Source of the DNA: Maricaulis sp.
GTDB lineage: Bacteria > Pseudomonadota > Alphaproteobacteria > Caulobacterales > Maricaulaceae
Assembly (NCBI RefSeq): GCF_015665295.1
Contig: NZ_JADFAJ010000015.1
Location: 35,503-99,502 of the forward strand
Length of the DNA: 64,000 nucleotides
Direction of reading: 5' to 3'
Part shown: positions 32,973-42,982 of the stretch, piece after piece
How positions within the stretch are numbered: position 1 is the stretch's first letter
How the letters are laid out: the number at the start of each line of letters is the position of its first letter
The notes under the pieces: model-generated
What the model was told of the DNA's origin: nothing
Databases searched by the model: none
Seen by the model: the letters and a program-made list of their open reading frames with translations, nothing else
Made by a program: the position numbers and the translations under genes

Positions 32973-35555
32973 TCAGAGCTCGCAAGCCATGTCTTCGCCT
33001 GCCTCGCCGGCGATGGTGACATCATCCACCCAGATCTCGAGGTCCGGCGCGCCATTGATCACCAGCGGGGCGGTGATCTGCGACAGGTCGGCGCCCGCCT
33101 CGGCAAAGCAGGACAGCGGCAGGACAGCCGATTGCCAGCCCTTGTTCTCGGCCCAACGGATGCCGGCCGTTGCGTCCAGCGTGCCGGAACATCCTTCGCC
33201 ACAGGCCATGGCAAAGCTGACAGGGCCATCACCCCGCCGGGTGACCTGATAGGAGAACTGCAGCAGGCTGGCAGGATCCAGTGCGACCGCGTCCCCCACG
33301 ACGCTGATGGAGGCATCGCCCGACCAGGTGATGCGACGGCTGTCATCCTGAACATCGCGGTCGTCCAGCGTCACGCTGACCTGGCCGTCCGGGCTGCTGG
33401 CATCCGGCCCGGCTACGATAGCGGAACCAGCGGCATCTGCCAGAACAAGCCGATAATCAGGGGCCGTGCGACCATTCTCGATCAGGGCCAGAGCGCCGAC
33501 ACCGACAAGATCCGCCAGCCCGCTGTCTTCCGACAGCACACCCACCGGCGCGCCGGGCTCGGCATAGCTCAGGCCGTAGCCATAAGCGAACAGCGGATCA
33601 TAGCCGTCGTCATGCGGGTTGAGGACTGTCTGGTCGGCCCGTTGCGGCCACGAGTAGGACAAGCGTCCCCGGAAGTCATGCCGGGCGGCGCCATCGCTAT
33701 CGCCGACGAGCACGTCAGCCACACCGCCGCCTTCCGAGCCGGGCAGCCAGGCGGCCACGAAGGCGTCAGCGGCATTCAGCTCGCGATTGACCCAGAGCGG
33801 ACGGCCGGAAATGAATACCGCCACGGTCGGGATACCCTCTGACTGGTAGCGACGCAGCAGCGCCAGGCCGCTTTCATCCGGGAAGTTCACATAGTCCTGG
33901 TCACCCATGAACTCGGCATAGGGGTTCTCGCCGAACACCACCACGGCCACATCTGGGCGCTCGGTATAGCTGCCGTCGGCGCTGACAGTGACCTGACCGC
34001 CCGCCTCGGCCATCGCGTCGCGGAAGCCGTCGGCGATGGACTGGCCGCCGGGGAAGGCATCATTGCTGTGACCATCGCCCTGCCAGTTGATGGTCCAGCC
34101 GCCGGATTGCTTGCCGATATTGTCGGCGCCGTCCCCGGCGAGCAGGATGTTGGCAGAAGGGCTGAGCGGCAATAGAACGCCGTCATTCTTGAGCAGGACC
34201 AGCGAGCTGCGCACGGCCTCGCGGGCAATGGCGCGGTGATTATCGCTACCAATCAGATCGAAATTGCCGGCATTGGGCCGCTGCGACGGCGCCACACCGT
34301 CAAACATCCCGGCCCGCGCCTTAACCCGCAGGACGCGGGTCACCGCCTCGTCCAGGCGCTCCATCGGGATGGTGCCGTCATTCACCTGCGCGAGGAGATT
34401 GTCATAGAGGCCCCGCCAGCTGCCAGACGCCATGTACATATCGACACCGGCGATCAGCGCTTGCGGACAATTCTCCGGCGTGCAGCCGGCAATCTGGCCG
34501 TGACCTTCCCAGTCACCGATGACAAAGCCGTCAAAGCCCATCCGGTCGACCAGCACATCGGTGAGCATGGCGCCATTGCCGTGCATCTTGATGCCGTGCC
34601 AGGAGTTGAAGGACGCCATGACCGTCTGGACGCCGGCCGCGATGGCCGGCGGATAGCCAGCCGCATGGATATCCCGCATATCCGCTTCGCTGGCCCGGTT
34701 GTCGCCCTGGTCAATGCCGCGGTCCGTGCCGCCATCACCGACCCAGTGCTTGGCCGTGGCGACGATGTGATCGCCGGCCAGAAGGTCGTCCGTTCCGGCC
34801 ACGCCCTGCAAACCTTCCACCATCGGACCGCTCAGGCGGGCCACAATCTCCGGCCGTTCGGAATAGCCTTCATAGGTCCGGCCCCAAGTGTCGTTCTGCA
34901 CGACGGCCAGTGTCGGCGCGAACGTCCAGTCCTGCCCGGTTGCCCGGATCTCGAGCGCCGTCGCTTCACCGATCCGGCGAATGAGGTCAGGGTCATTGGC
35001 CGCGCCCAGCCCTATATTGTGCGGGAAGAGGGTTGCCCCGACGATGTTGGAGTGGCCGTGCACCGCATCCGTGCCCCAGATAATCGGAATACCGGCACCG
35101 CCATCCGACGTGTCCGTGGTGGCATAGAAGTAGTCGTCAGCTAGTTGGAGCCAGGCCTCCGGCGGCGCGAGATTATCATTGCCCGGACCGGAATTGCCAC
35201 CGTTCAGGATCGAGCCGAGATGGTATTGCGCCGCCAGTTCAGGCGTCACGGTTGAGATATCGGCCTGCAGCACCTGGCCGACCTTTTCCTCCACCGTCAT
35301 GCGCGAGACCAGATCAGCCACAAAGGCCTCGATCTCCGCATCACGCGCCACACCCGAAACGCCTTCCGGCCAGTTGGCCGGGTCGACCACGAGCGTGTCG
35401 GTCCCGTTGGAAACCGTGATTGCCGTGCTCTCCGTGCTCGCGGTGTCAGGCGCCTCGTCCGGGGCGGGTGCCCCCGGCTGGCAGGCAGCCATCAAGAGAG
35501 CTGTTGCGGAGATGGTGAGCGTCAGCCCGGCCCGCGTAAAGGTCTTAGTGGTCAT
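32973..35555 (-). CDS. GH3 beta-glucosidase lipoprotein
   Basis: Protein of 860 residues from the ATG at 35555 (GGAG upstream). Signal peptide ends in the lipobox LMAAC, so a lipoprotein. GH3 N-terminal barrel: VGQVLQADISTVTP, ATAKHWVGDGGTDRGIDQG, and the nucleophile D348 in GFVIGDWEGH; the C-terminal alpha/beta domain follows (LVLLKNDGVLLPL), then about 170 residues resembling the ExoP galactose-binding-like C-terminal domain ending in VDDVTIAGEAGEDMACEL. Likely an exo-acting glucan beta-1,3/1,4-glucosidase releasing glucose from oligosaccharides. Overlaps the GH16 gene by 11 bp, so both are co-transcribed with the TonB receptor. Confidence 0.9.
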   Translation of the reverse strand: MTTKTFTRAGLTLTISATALLMAACQPGAPAPDEAPDTASTESTAITVSNGTDTLVVDPANWPEGVSGVARDAEIEAFVADLVSRMTVEEKVGQVLQADISTVTPELAAQYHLGSILNGGNSGPGNDNLAPPEAWLQLADDYFYATTDTSDGGAGIPIIWGTDAVHGHSNIVGATLFPHNIGLGAANDPDLIRRIGEATALEIRATGQDWTFAPTLAVVQNDTWGRTYEGYSERPEIVARLSGPMVEGLQGVAGTDDLLAGDHIVATAKHWVGDGGTDRGIDQGDNRASEADMRDIHAAGYPPAIAAGVQTVMASFNSWHGIKMHGNGAMLTDVLVDRMGFDGFVIGDWEGHGQIAGCTPENCPQALIAGVDMYMASGSWRGLYDNLLAQVNDGTIPMERLDEAVTRVLRVKARAGMFDGVAPSQRPNAGNFDLIGSDNHRAIAREAVRSSLVLLKNDGVLLPLSPSANILLAGDGADNIGKQSGGWTINWQGDGHSNDAFPGGQSIADGFRDAMAEAGGQVTVSADGSYTERPDVAVVVFGENPYAEFMGDQDYVNFPDESGLALLRRYQSEGIPTVAVFISGRPLWVNRELNAADAFVAAWLPGSEGGGVADVLVGDSDGAARHDFRGRLSYSWPQRADQTVLNPHDDGYDPLFAYGYGLSYAEPGAPVGVLSEDSGLADLVGVGALALIENGRTAPDYRLVLADAAGSAIVAGPDASSPDGQVSVTLDDRDVQDDSRRITWSGDASISVVGDAVALDPASLLQFSYQVTRRGDGPVSFAMACGEGCSGTLDATAGIRWAENKGWQSAVLPLSCFAEAGADLSQITAPLVINGAPDLEIWVDDVTIAGEAGEDMACEL

Positions 35556-36480
35556 CTCGGTCTCCATTCCGGCAGGACGCCAGGGTTTCAGGATCAGACG
35601 GGCAGGCGAAGACGCGCACGAAGTCGACGCGCATCGCTCGGGGAAAGGAATGATCGGCGACACCGCCCAGATTTTCCGATTCTGGCCAGTTCCCGCCAAT
35701 GGCAAGATTCAAAAGAAGGTGGAAAGGCTTATCGAACGGCGCAGCCGGTGTCGCCGCCTCCGACAGACCTTCGGTATACCAGTCCTCGGGTGTCTGGGTG
35801 GCATAGGCCTCACCATCGACAAACCAGGTGATCCCGGCCGGGGTCCACTCGATCGCATAGGTGTGAAAGGCCTGCGGGTCCTCGAGCGACAGCGAGGTAC
35901 CGGAATAGGTGTTGTCCGGGGCCTGCCCGCCATAGTGAAGCGTGCCGAAGACACGATCCTCGACGCCGTCAGGACAAAGCGCGCAAGGCTCGCCGAGATT
36001 GACAGCCTCCATGATGTCGATCTCGCCTGAGGCAGCCCAGCCGCCATAGGTATTGTCTTCCGGCAGCATCCAGATTGCCGGCCAGCTGCCCTGGTGACCC
36101 GGTAGCTGGGCGCGAATCTCGAACCGTCCATAGCGCCAAGCCGCACGGTCGCGCGTTACAAGGCGCGCCGAGGTATAGTCGCGCGTTACGGGTGCCGCTT
36201 CACGGCCCCAATGCGGTGGGAAAGCGGCTCCGGTCTCGGTTTCACGCCGCCCCTCGATGACCAGCATGCCATCCTCGATGCGCGCATTTTCCGGGCGATC
36301 AGTATAGCACTGGCGCTCGTTGTTGCCGCCGCCCCAGCAATCGATATCGAAACCCCATTTTTCACGGTCAATGCGTGCGCCCTCGAACTCGTCTGACCAG
36401 ACCAGCTGCCAGCCGTCCTGCGCCTCGGCGTCGGCGGACAGGATTATGACCAGGGATGCCAGGACAGGTCTCAGCAACAT
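35545..36480 (-). CDS. GH16 endo-beta-1,3-glucanase (laminarinase-like)
   Basis: Protein of 311 residues with a signal peptide (MLLRPVLASLVIILSADAEA). The GH16 jelly roll is recognisable by WSDEFEG, YTSARLVTR, RYGRFEIRAQLP, WPAIWMLP and the catalytic GEIDIMEAVN with nucleophile E153, D155 and acid/base E158. The extra Met in EIDIME is the beta-bulge seen in laminarinases and lichenases of this family. Late RVDFVRVF closes the fold. It probably cuts laminarin outside the cell or in the periplasm, feeding the GH3 enzyme. Confidence 0.9.
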   Translation of the reverse strand: MLLRPVLASLVIILSADAEAQDGWQLVWSDEFEGARIDREKWGFDIDCWGGGNNERQCYTDRPENARIEDGMLVIEGRRETETGAAFPPHWGREAAPVTRDYTSARLVTRDRAAWRYGRFEIRAQLPGHQGSWPAIWMLPEDNTYGGWAASGEIDIMEAVNLGEPCALCPDGVEDRVFGTLHYGGQAPDNTYSGTSLSLEDPQAFHTYAIEWTPAGITWFVDGEAYATQTPEDWYTEGLSEAATPAAPFDKPFHLLLNLAIGGNWPESENLGGVADHSFPRAMRVDFVRVFACPSDPETLASCRNGDRDDH

Positions 36481-36586
36481 CAGACTACACGCGCGCAGGC
36501 GCCCTTCCGGGTGAGAGGCAAGCTATTTTAGAGCATGAGAGTGTCATCCGCCATACAGGCCAGAGGCGGCCAGCGGAAGCCTGAAG

Positions 36587-36610
36587 GGGGCAGGGCCAAA
36601 GCCCTGCCCC
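36587..36610 (-). terminator. Hairpin after the TonB receptor gene
   Basis: Perfect stem GGGGCAGGGC-CAAA-GCCCTGCCCC, 37 bp past the receptor stop and before the GH16 gene. It lacks a T-run and may attenuate expression between receptor and glycosidases. Confidence 0.6.
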
Positions 36611-36646
36611 GATCAGTGTGCGAGGAACCACGCGGGTTCCAACCGC

Positions 36647-39600
36647 TTAGAATTCGTAGCGGACGCCGAATTCAAAGCGGCGGTCGTTGTCGAAGACCGA
36701 GCGGGCGTATGTCTGGCCAGCCGCATCGACCTCCTGGCGAGACGTCGCCTGGGTGTCGAGCAGGTTGGCAGCCTGGACCCGGAATTCGAGATTGTCCGTG
36801 ACGCTCCAGCGGAAAGAGGCGTCAAGGAAGCCGATATCATCCTGGATGATCGGGTTGCCCGTGATGTAGTCGCGGTACGAGCTGTAGTATTCCGAACGCC
36901 AGTTGTAGGCGAGACGGAACTCGAAGCGATCATCCTGGTAGATACCGATCAGGTTGTAGGACGTGTCCGACAGGCCCAGCAGCTCGTTGACATTCCAACG
37001 ATAGACCGAGAGGAAGCCTTCCACGCCATCGCCTTCGGTGTCGCGCACCGACGGCAGCGCCGTCGTCTCCGAGGACAGAAGGGTCAGGTTGGCCTGGACA
37101 CCAAGATTCCCCAGCAGGCCCGGCCATTCCGTGAAGAATTGCTGGTAGGAGAATTCGACGCCTTCAACCGAGCCGTCATTCAGGTTGAGATTACCCGAAT
37201 AGATGACCGGCACCGTGTAGCCGTCGAGCGTGACAGCATCGATGGTCTCATCGCCATAGACGATGATGTTCTTGAGATCCTTCTGGAAGAGGGACACCGC
37301 GAACAGGCCGTCGCTGCCGAAATAGTACTCGTATGACAGGTCAATGCTGGTCGACTCGACCGGGTCGAGGTTCGGATTGCCGCCATAGACACGCAGCGCG
37401 CCCAGGACGATATCCGAGATGACCGGCGGCGTGACCGTGTCGTCGACCACGAAACCCAGCTCGGCAATGGTGGCCTGGTTGGAGTTCAGCGCCGAGATGT
37501 CCGCCGGGGAGATCGACTGGCTGATCGCGAAGCGGACCAGCATTTCATCGTTCAAATCCCAGCGCAGATTGAAGGACGGCAGCAGGTATTCGTAGCTGGC
37601 GTCGATCATGTTGCTCTGGTTGGCCTGGTCGAGATAGGCGGCGGTTTCCGGAAGGAAATCGCGCGGCTGGGTCGGATCGGCCGGATTGTCCTCGGCCAGC
37701 TCGGCGAAGGAAGCAATGCCGCCGCCCGTGGTCTCGGTACGCACATAGCGCAGGCCGAAATTACCGCTCACAGACTGGCCGTTGGAGAACTCCTGGCCGT
37801 AATTGACCTGAGTGTAGAAATTGATCGTCTCTTCCTGAACCGAACCCTCGCTGCCGCGGGCAACATAATCGATCATGCCGTTCTGACGGAGCGGGACCCA
37901 GTCGCCGACCTGCAGGTTTCCGTCGCCATTGGCGCCGGAGTTGAGCAGCGGCTCGTTGGCCAGCGAGTTAACGAAAGCCTCGTAGTCTTCCATCTGGAAG
38001 CGGCTCGGGAACACAATTGAGTTTATGTCACCCACAAAGACTCCACCGCCAAGGAAGTCGGAGAAGTCGCCGACATCATAGGCATCCGCATCGGCGCGAT
38101 TGGCGTAGGGCAGGTAGCCCGAGCCATCCCACGGCGGTGCAATCGCACCCCAGTTCAGGCCGGCATTGCGGTTGGTCTGCTCACGCTGGGAGTAGCGGGC
38201 ACCGAACTCGATCGAGTCGAACCAGCCATCATCGTCGAGCTCGTACTGGGCATCGCCGCGCAGAGCATAGAGATCACCGGCGTTGTCCTCGAACTGGTCG
38301 GCCGCATACAGCAAGAAGGCATAGCGCGGATCGGCCAGATCACCGAGAACGCCCGGATCGGCGCCACGGAAGGTGCCGCCCCAATCAGCAAGACGCACCG
38401 TGTCCGACAGGAAGAGTTCGATTTCCGGATTTTCGGTGTCGGAGAAGTCGAAGCGATAGTCGGCGAAGTGGTTGCCACCGGCCCACAGGCGTTCCATGGA
38501 CGCCTCTGCGTCGGTATAGTGACCGTCGAGCTCGACAAACAGGCGATCATTCACGCGCCATTTGAAGTTGGCGCTGAAGTCCTGGGTCATCGACTCATTG
38601 GTCTGCACGATCGCCAGCGACTGCAGCGGTGTCTGCAGATTGCCGGTCTGGCCGAGCCAGTCGCGCAGATTGTTCGAGACAACGCCGGACTCCATGAGGC
38701 CGCCATCGATGCCGATGAGGTTCTCACAGATGCCGATGCCGCCATTGGCCGCCTCGCCCGCACCGTTACAGCGCGAGATGCCCGTCGAGGTGAAGGGCAC
38801 GATATTGCGCGTGCTCGCATCGCCCAGGAAGGACCAGGAAGCCCAGCTTTCAGCGTCGGTGAAGAATTCGATCGTGCGCTCATTCGTGCGGATCGTGTTC
38901 TCGACGCGCGTGGCCTTCAGAGTGAGTTCCATGTCGCCGTCATTCGACCGCCACTGACCTGCCAGGTAGTAGCTGTCGCGCTCGCGGCCGACTTCGGCAT
39001 CACGGGCCTGCCAGCCGCCGGGCAGCGCCATCATCGTCGCGGGCGCATCCGGGTTCGGAACCGCAAGCAGCGGGCCATACTGGAAACCGTTGATCGAGGA
39101 TTGCAGCTCGGAGGTCGAGAAGGAGCCGAGCAGGCCGAACTCGCCCGCACCATTCTCCCAGCGATCACCGAGGATCACGCTCAGCCCCGGACTCCACTCT
39201 TCAGCCTGGTCCGTGTAGATCGTGTCGGCGACGATAACGGCCACACGCTCATTGCGGTCGAACGGTTCGAGCGTACGCAGGTTGACCGTACCGGCGACCC
39301 CGCCCTCGACCATGCTCGCTGTCTGGTTCTTGAACACTTCGACGGCGCCGATCAGCTCCGGCGGGATGCTGGCCCATTCGAGGGCGCGGCCGCCATTGGC
39401 TGAGAATGCGTCGCGGCCGTTGAACTCGGAGCGGACGTATTGCAGGCCGCGCACGATGTTGCCGGAGCCCTCCGGAGACGGGAAGTCACCGTCGCTGCCA
39501 CCCAGTTCGAAGCGCTGGGTCACAACACCCGGGATACGTGCCAGAGCTTCCGCGACCGAGAGGTCCGGCAGCTGAGACACGTCGGTCGCCGAGATCGAAT

Positions 39601-39820
39601 CGACAAAGGTATCGGCCTCACGCTTGGTGTTCCGGGCCGTCATGAGGGCGCCGCGGACGCCTTCGACGACGATGACTTCGGACGTGGTGCCGTCGCTATC
39701 ATCGGTGGTGGCTTCCTGGGCCAAGGCCGATTGCGCGCCGAAGGCGGCAACCAGAGCCGAGGTACCCAGCAAGGCATATTTGGACGACCGCCAATGGTCG
39801 GTTTTCTTGAAGTTTTTCAA
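36647..39820 (-). CDS. TonB-dependent receptor (oligosaccharide type)
   Basis: Protein of 1057 residues starting most likely at TTG 39820, which follows GGGGAG by 6 bp; the first upstream ATG (39841) includes that site. Signal peptide ending SALAQE, then the TonB-box-like stretch SEVIVVEGVRGAL, the plug (ATDVSQLPDLSVAEALARIPGV, PPELIGAVEVFKNQTASMVEGG) and a long beta barrel ending in RRFEFGVRYEF, with the aromatic C-terminal residue needed for outer-membrane insertion. Belongs to the large carbohydrate-linked group common in Caulobacterales. It should import beta-glucan oligosaccharides. Two LacI-type operators stand 65-106 bp upstream. Confidence 0.9.
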   Translation of the reverse strand: MKNFKKTDHWRSSKYALLGTSALVAAFGAQSALAQEATTDDSDGTTSEVIVVEGVRGALMTARNTKREADTFVDSISATDVSQLPDLSVAEALARIPGVVTQRFELGGSDGDFPSPEGSGNIVRGLQYVRSEFNGRDAFSANGGRALEWASIPPELIGAVEVFKNQTASMVEGGVAGTVNLRTLEPFDRNERVAVIVADTIYTDQAEEWSPGLSVILGDRWENGAGEFGLLGSFSTSELQSSINGFQYGPLLAVPNPDAPATMMALPGGWQARDAEVGRERDSYYLAGQWRSNDGDMELTLKATRVENTIRTNERTIEFFTDAESWASWSFLGDASTRNIVPFTSTGISRCNGAGEAANGGIGICENLIGIDGGLMESGVVSNNLRDWLGQTGNLQTPLQSLAIVQTNESMTQDFSANFKWRVNDRLFVELDGHYTDAEASMERLWAGGNHFADYRFDFSDTENPEIELFLSDTVRLADWGGTFRGADPGVLGDLADPRYAFLLYAADQFEDNAGDLYALRGDAQYELDDDGWFDSIEFGARYSQREQTNRNAGLNWGAIAPPWDGSGYLPYANRADADAYDVGDFSDFLGGGVFVGDINSIVFPSRFQMEDYEAFVNSLANEPLLNSGANGDGNLQVGDWVPLRQNGMIDYVARGSEGSVQEETINFYTQVNYGQEFSNGQSVSGNFGLRYVRTETTGGGIASFAELAEDNPADPTQPRDFLPETAAYLDQANQSNMIDASYEYLLPSFNLRWDLNDEMLVRFAISQSISPADISALNSNQATIAELGFVVDDTVTPPVISDIVLGALRVYGGNPNLDPVESTSIDLSYEYYFGSDGLFAVSLFQKDLKNIIVYGDETIDAVTLDGYTVPVIYSGNLNLNDGSVEGVEFSYQQFFTEWPGLLGNLGVQANLTLLSSETTALPSVRDTEGDGVEGFLSVYRWNVNELLGLSDTSYNLIGIYQDDRFEFRLAYNWRSEYYSSYRDYITGNPIIQDDIGFLDASFRWSVTDNLEFRVQAANLLDTQATSRQEVDAAGQTYARSVFDNDRRFEFGVRYEF

Positions 39821-39884
39821 TGCATTCTCCCCTAGACACATCAGTCTGTTTTTTTGCCCGAACCAGCGTCGAAGCTTTGCTAAA

Positions 39885-39898
39885 TGATAACGCTATCA
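39885..39898. promoter_or_regulatory. LacI-type operator 1
   Basis: TGATAACGCTATCA, near-palindromic with a central CG, in the divergent region between the TonB receptor and the first halogenase-like gene. Confidence 0.75.
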
Positions 39899-39912
39899 CA
39901 ACCCGTCCAGAA

Positions 39913-39926
39913 TGATAACGCTATCA
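39913..39926. promoter_or_regulatory. LacI-type operator 2
   Basis: Identical TGATAACGCTATCA, 28 bp centre to centre from operator 1, which suggests two dimers on nearly the same helix face controlling both divergent promoters. Confidence 0.75.
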
Positions 39927-39996
39927 GAACTGCTTTCCTTTTTGCAATAGCCCATCCATATTGTCTGGACGGTTTTGTTACGTCGAAGGACAAGAC

Positions 39997-41526
39997 GTGG
40001 GTCATTTGTCAAAAATTTGTATTCTGGGTGGTGGCACGGCCGGATGGATGACAGCAGCCGCTCTCTCCAACAAATTCAAAAATTTAGACCTTGAAATCAC
40101 ACTCGTTGAGTCCGACCAGATCGGCACTGTTGGCGTCGGTGAGGCAACTTTGCCACATATCCGGTATTTCAATCAGGCGCTCGGAATCGACGAAGCGGAT
40201 TTCATGCGGTCGACCGAGGCGACCTTCAAGCTGGGTATCGAGTTTTGCGACTGGGGGCAGCGCGGCGATCGCTACATCCATCCCTTCGGTGATTACGGCC
40301 AACCGATCGATGATCTCGACTTCCACCAGTTCTGGCTCAAACAGCGCCAGGCCGGGAACCCGCATCGCCTGAGTGAATATTCCTATCCGATTGTCGCAGC
40401 CGAGCAGGGACGCTTCCGGATTCCCGGCTCCGACACCACAGCCATCGGCTCGAATTTCGGCTACGCCTACCAGTTCGATTCCAGCCTCTACGCCGGATAT
40501 CTGCGCAGATATGCCGAGCGTCTGGGTGTGACGCGGATCGAGGGCCGCGTCGTAGATGTCGCGCGCCACACCGAAACCGGGGATATAACAGCTATTGCGC
40601 TCGACAACGGCCAGTCCGTGGCGGCAGAGCTGTTCGTGGACTGCTCGGGCTTTCGCGGTGTCCTGATCGAGCAGGCTCTGGGCTCCGGCTATGATGACTG
40701 GAGCGAATGGTTGCCCTGCAACCGGGCTGTCGCCGTGCCTTGCGAGTCGCGCGGCACGCTTCTGCCCTACACGCGCGCCACTGCCCGCACAGCGGGCTGG
40801 CAATGGCGTATCCCGCTGCAACACCGCACCGGCAATGGTCACGTCTATTGGGACGCCTTCATCTCGGACGACGAAGCCGCTGATCAGCTGATGAGCACGC
40901 TCGACGGCCCGGCCCTGGCCGACCCCAAGCAGCTCTTCTTCAAGACCGGGCGACGCCGGAAGTTCTGGAACCGAAATGTCGTGAGCATCGGTCTGTCCGC
41001 CGGCTTCCTGGAGCCACTGGAGTCGACGTCCATCCATCTGATCCAGGAAGGCATCACCACGCTGATCGAACTCTTTCCTACCGGGCGCGTCGATTCGCGC
41101 GATGTCGATGAGTACAACGAGCGCATGGGCCTCAACTTCGAACGCGTGCGGGACTTCCTGCTGCTACACTATGTAGCCACCCAACGGGACGACAGCGAGA
41201 TGTGGCGCTACTTCCGCAATATGACACTGCCCGACAGCTTACAGGAAAAAATCACGGCCTGGACAAGCCGCGGCTATGTGCTGCGGTATGAATTCGGCGT
41301 CTTCCTGCCGCCCAGCTGGGTTGCGGTCATGCTGGGCCAGAACCTGGTTCCGGCCGCTTATGATCCACGAATTGATCGTTTTGAGACGCCGGACCTCGAT
41401 ACCCGCCTCGAACGGATCCGGCAGGAGACGGCCAGCGCCGTGGCTGAAACACCGATGCAGGCGGACTTCCTGCAACGTCACGGGGCAGCCTCACAGTCTG
41501 ACCCGCTGATGGCTGCCCGGGCCTGA
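39997..41526 (+). CDS. Flavin-dependent tryptophan-halogenase-family protein (1)
   Basis: Protein of 509 residues from a GTG preceded by AAGGAC. FAD motif GGGTAGWMTAAAL, GVGEATLP, catalytic-Lys motif ATFKLG (K78, matching K79 of PrnA), GWQWRIPLQHR, and the chloride/Glu motif PLESTS. These signatures are those of active flavin halogenases. Members in carbohydrate loci have no known substrate. No flavin reductase is nearby. Transcribed divergently from the TonB receptor and probably repressed by the same LacI protein. Followed after 22 bp by three more related genes. Confidence 0.85.
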   Translation: MGHLSKICILGGGTAGWMTAAALSNKFKNLDLEITLVESDQIGTVGVGEATLPHIRYFNQALGIDEADFMRSTEATFKLGIEFCDWGQRGDRYIHPFGDYGQPIDDLDFHQFWLKQRQAGNPHRLSEYSYPIVAAEQGRFRIPGSDTTAIGSNFGYAYQFDSSLYAGYLRRYAERLGVTRIEGRVVDVARHTETGDITAIALDNGQSVAAELFVDCSGFRGVLIEQALGSGYDDWSEWLPCNRAVAVPCESRGTLLPYTRATARTAGWQWRIPLQHRTGNGHVYWDAFISDDEAADQLMSTLDGPALADPKQLFFKTGRRRKFWNRNVVSIGLSAGFLEPLESTSIHLIQEGITTLIELFPTGRVDSRDVDEYNERMGLNFERVRDFLLLHYVATQRDDSEMWRYFRNMTLPDSLQEKITAWTSRGYVLRYEFGVFLPPSWVAVMLGQNLVPAAYDPRIDRFETPDLDTRLERIRQETASAVAETPMQADFLQRHGAASQSDPLMAARA

Positions 41527-41548
41527 TACCGGCGACATGGGGCAGCGC

Positions 41549-42982
41549 ATGACTTCCGAACCCGTTGGTATTGTCGTCCTTGGTGGCGGGCTGGCCGGCA
41601 ACATGGTCACCCAGGCCCTTGCGACCCATCTGGGAACATCCGTCCGGATCACCCAGCTGGTGGATGGTCCGGGGCCGGTTGGCGATGTGCTCTATGGCAG
41701 CGCGACCGCTCCGGATGCCTACAACTTCCTGCGCCACCTCGGGCTCGACGAACCGACGCTGATCCTGAAGAGCCGCACGAGTTTCTCGTTCGGCACCCAT
41801 TTCAGGACCTGGCCGGACACCGGTGGCTGGTTGCAGGCCCATCATGCCCCCCTGGCCCTGATCGACGGCATTCCGATGCGGCATGTCATCGCCCGGACCG
41901 GCACGCTCCTGGAACCACTCCTGATTTCCGCCCAAGCCGCCCTCGCCGGGCGTTTTGCCCACCCGCCAGCTGATCCGGCATCGCCGCTCTCGCACGCGGA
42001 GTATGGCTACCAGTTTGCGGTCGACGACTGGACCCGCCTGCTCGAGGCGGAGGTCGCCACCGGCACCGCCCGGCGTCTGACCGCAAGTGTCGAGGCCGTG
42101 GAAACCGGCGAGGACGGCATTATCGCCTTGCGCCTGGAAACCGGCGAGCGCCTAGCTGCCGATCTGATCATCGATGCCAGTGGCGTTTCGCGCACCGGGC
42201 TGTCGTCGCTCGGCGGTCAGTTCCGGACGGAACGCACAGTCGGCATCTATCCAACCGAAGCGACCTGCGATCGAACGGGCCCGCCTTGCCGTGTGATCGA
42301 GGCAAGCGAAAGGGGCTGGTCCGTGCGCGCCCACCTGCAGGACCACGACCGTATCCTGTCGATTGGCGCCCCCGAAACCGCGACGGGAACCGATTCCGGC
42401 TTCGTTGCCGCGCTGGGACGGGTCGAGAGGGCCTGGGTCGGAAACTGCGTGGCGATCGGGCACGCGGCCTGCGTGACGGAGCCCCTCACGCCTGCGCCGA
42501 TGATGCTGCTCCAGCGCGATATCGAACGCCTGCTGGAATTGATCCCGGTCGGGCCAGACATGTCGGTCGAACGCCGCGAATTCAACCGACGCTTCGCAGC
42601 TGATGCCGACCATGCCGCCCTGTTCCAGCGCGCCCTCCTGGTCGGGAGGCGTGACGCTGGCGGCGCTTACTGGCAGGCGGCCGCGACACTCGATCGCCCC
42701 GAGAAACTGGACCGGAAGATCCGGCAGTTCTGCCATCGCGGTACCCTGGTCGCCTATGATCTGGAGCCGTTCAATGACGAGGACTGGACCATCCTCCATC
42801 TCGGCATGGGCCGCTGGCCGAAGCAGCATGACCGCCAGGTCGATCGGCTCACCGCTGCGACGGCCGATCGGGAACTGACCGTCATCCGCGATTCGGTCGC
42901 CCGCATGACTCAGCAGATGCCGCCACACGATATCTATCTCACCAAGCTCAAGCAGTACCTGGACAGGAAGCGCAATGCCTGA
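41549..42982 (+). CDS. Degenerate halogenase-like flavoprotein lacking catalytic residues (2)
   Basis: Protein of 477 residues. It keeps the Rossmann start (GIVVLGGGLAGNMV) and overall fold order but diverges strongly: the FKLG lysine position is Ser (S80 in TSFSFGTHF), the WxWxIP motif is replaced by GWSVRAHL, and PLEST by PLTPAP, so both the Lys and the Glu needed for halogenation are gone. It may be a partner or regulator of the flanking enzymes, or another flavin enzyme. ATG at 41549 follows GGGGCAG; 41537 is an alternative. Its 3' end overlaps the next gene by 8 bp, implying coupled translation. Confidence 0.75.
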   Translation: MTSEPVGIVVLGGGLAGNMVTQALATHLGTSVRITQLVDGPGPVGDVLYGSATAPDAYNFLRHLGLDEPTLILKSRTSFSFGTHFRTWPDTGGWLQAHHAPLALIDGIPMRHVIARTGTLLEPLLISAQAALAGRFAHPPADPASPLSHAEYGYQFAVDDWTRLLEAEVATGTARRLTASVEAVETGEDGIIALRLETGERLAADLIIDASGVSRTGLSSLGGQFRTERTVGIYPTEATCDRTGPPCRVIEASERGWSVRAHLQDHDRILSIGAPETATGTDSGFVAALGRVERAWVGNCVAIGHAACVTEPLTPAPMMLLQRDIERLLELIPVGPDMSVERREFNRRFAADADHAALFQRALLVGRRDAGGAYWQAAATLDRPEKLDRKIRQFCHRGTLVAYDLEPFNDEDWTILHLGMGRWPKQHDRQVDRLTAATADRELTVIRDSVARMTQQMPPHDIYLTKLKQYLDRKRNA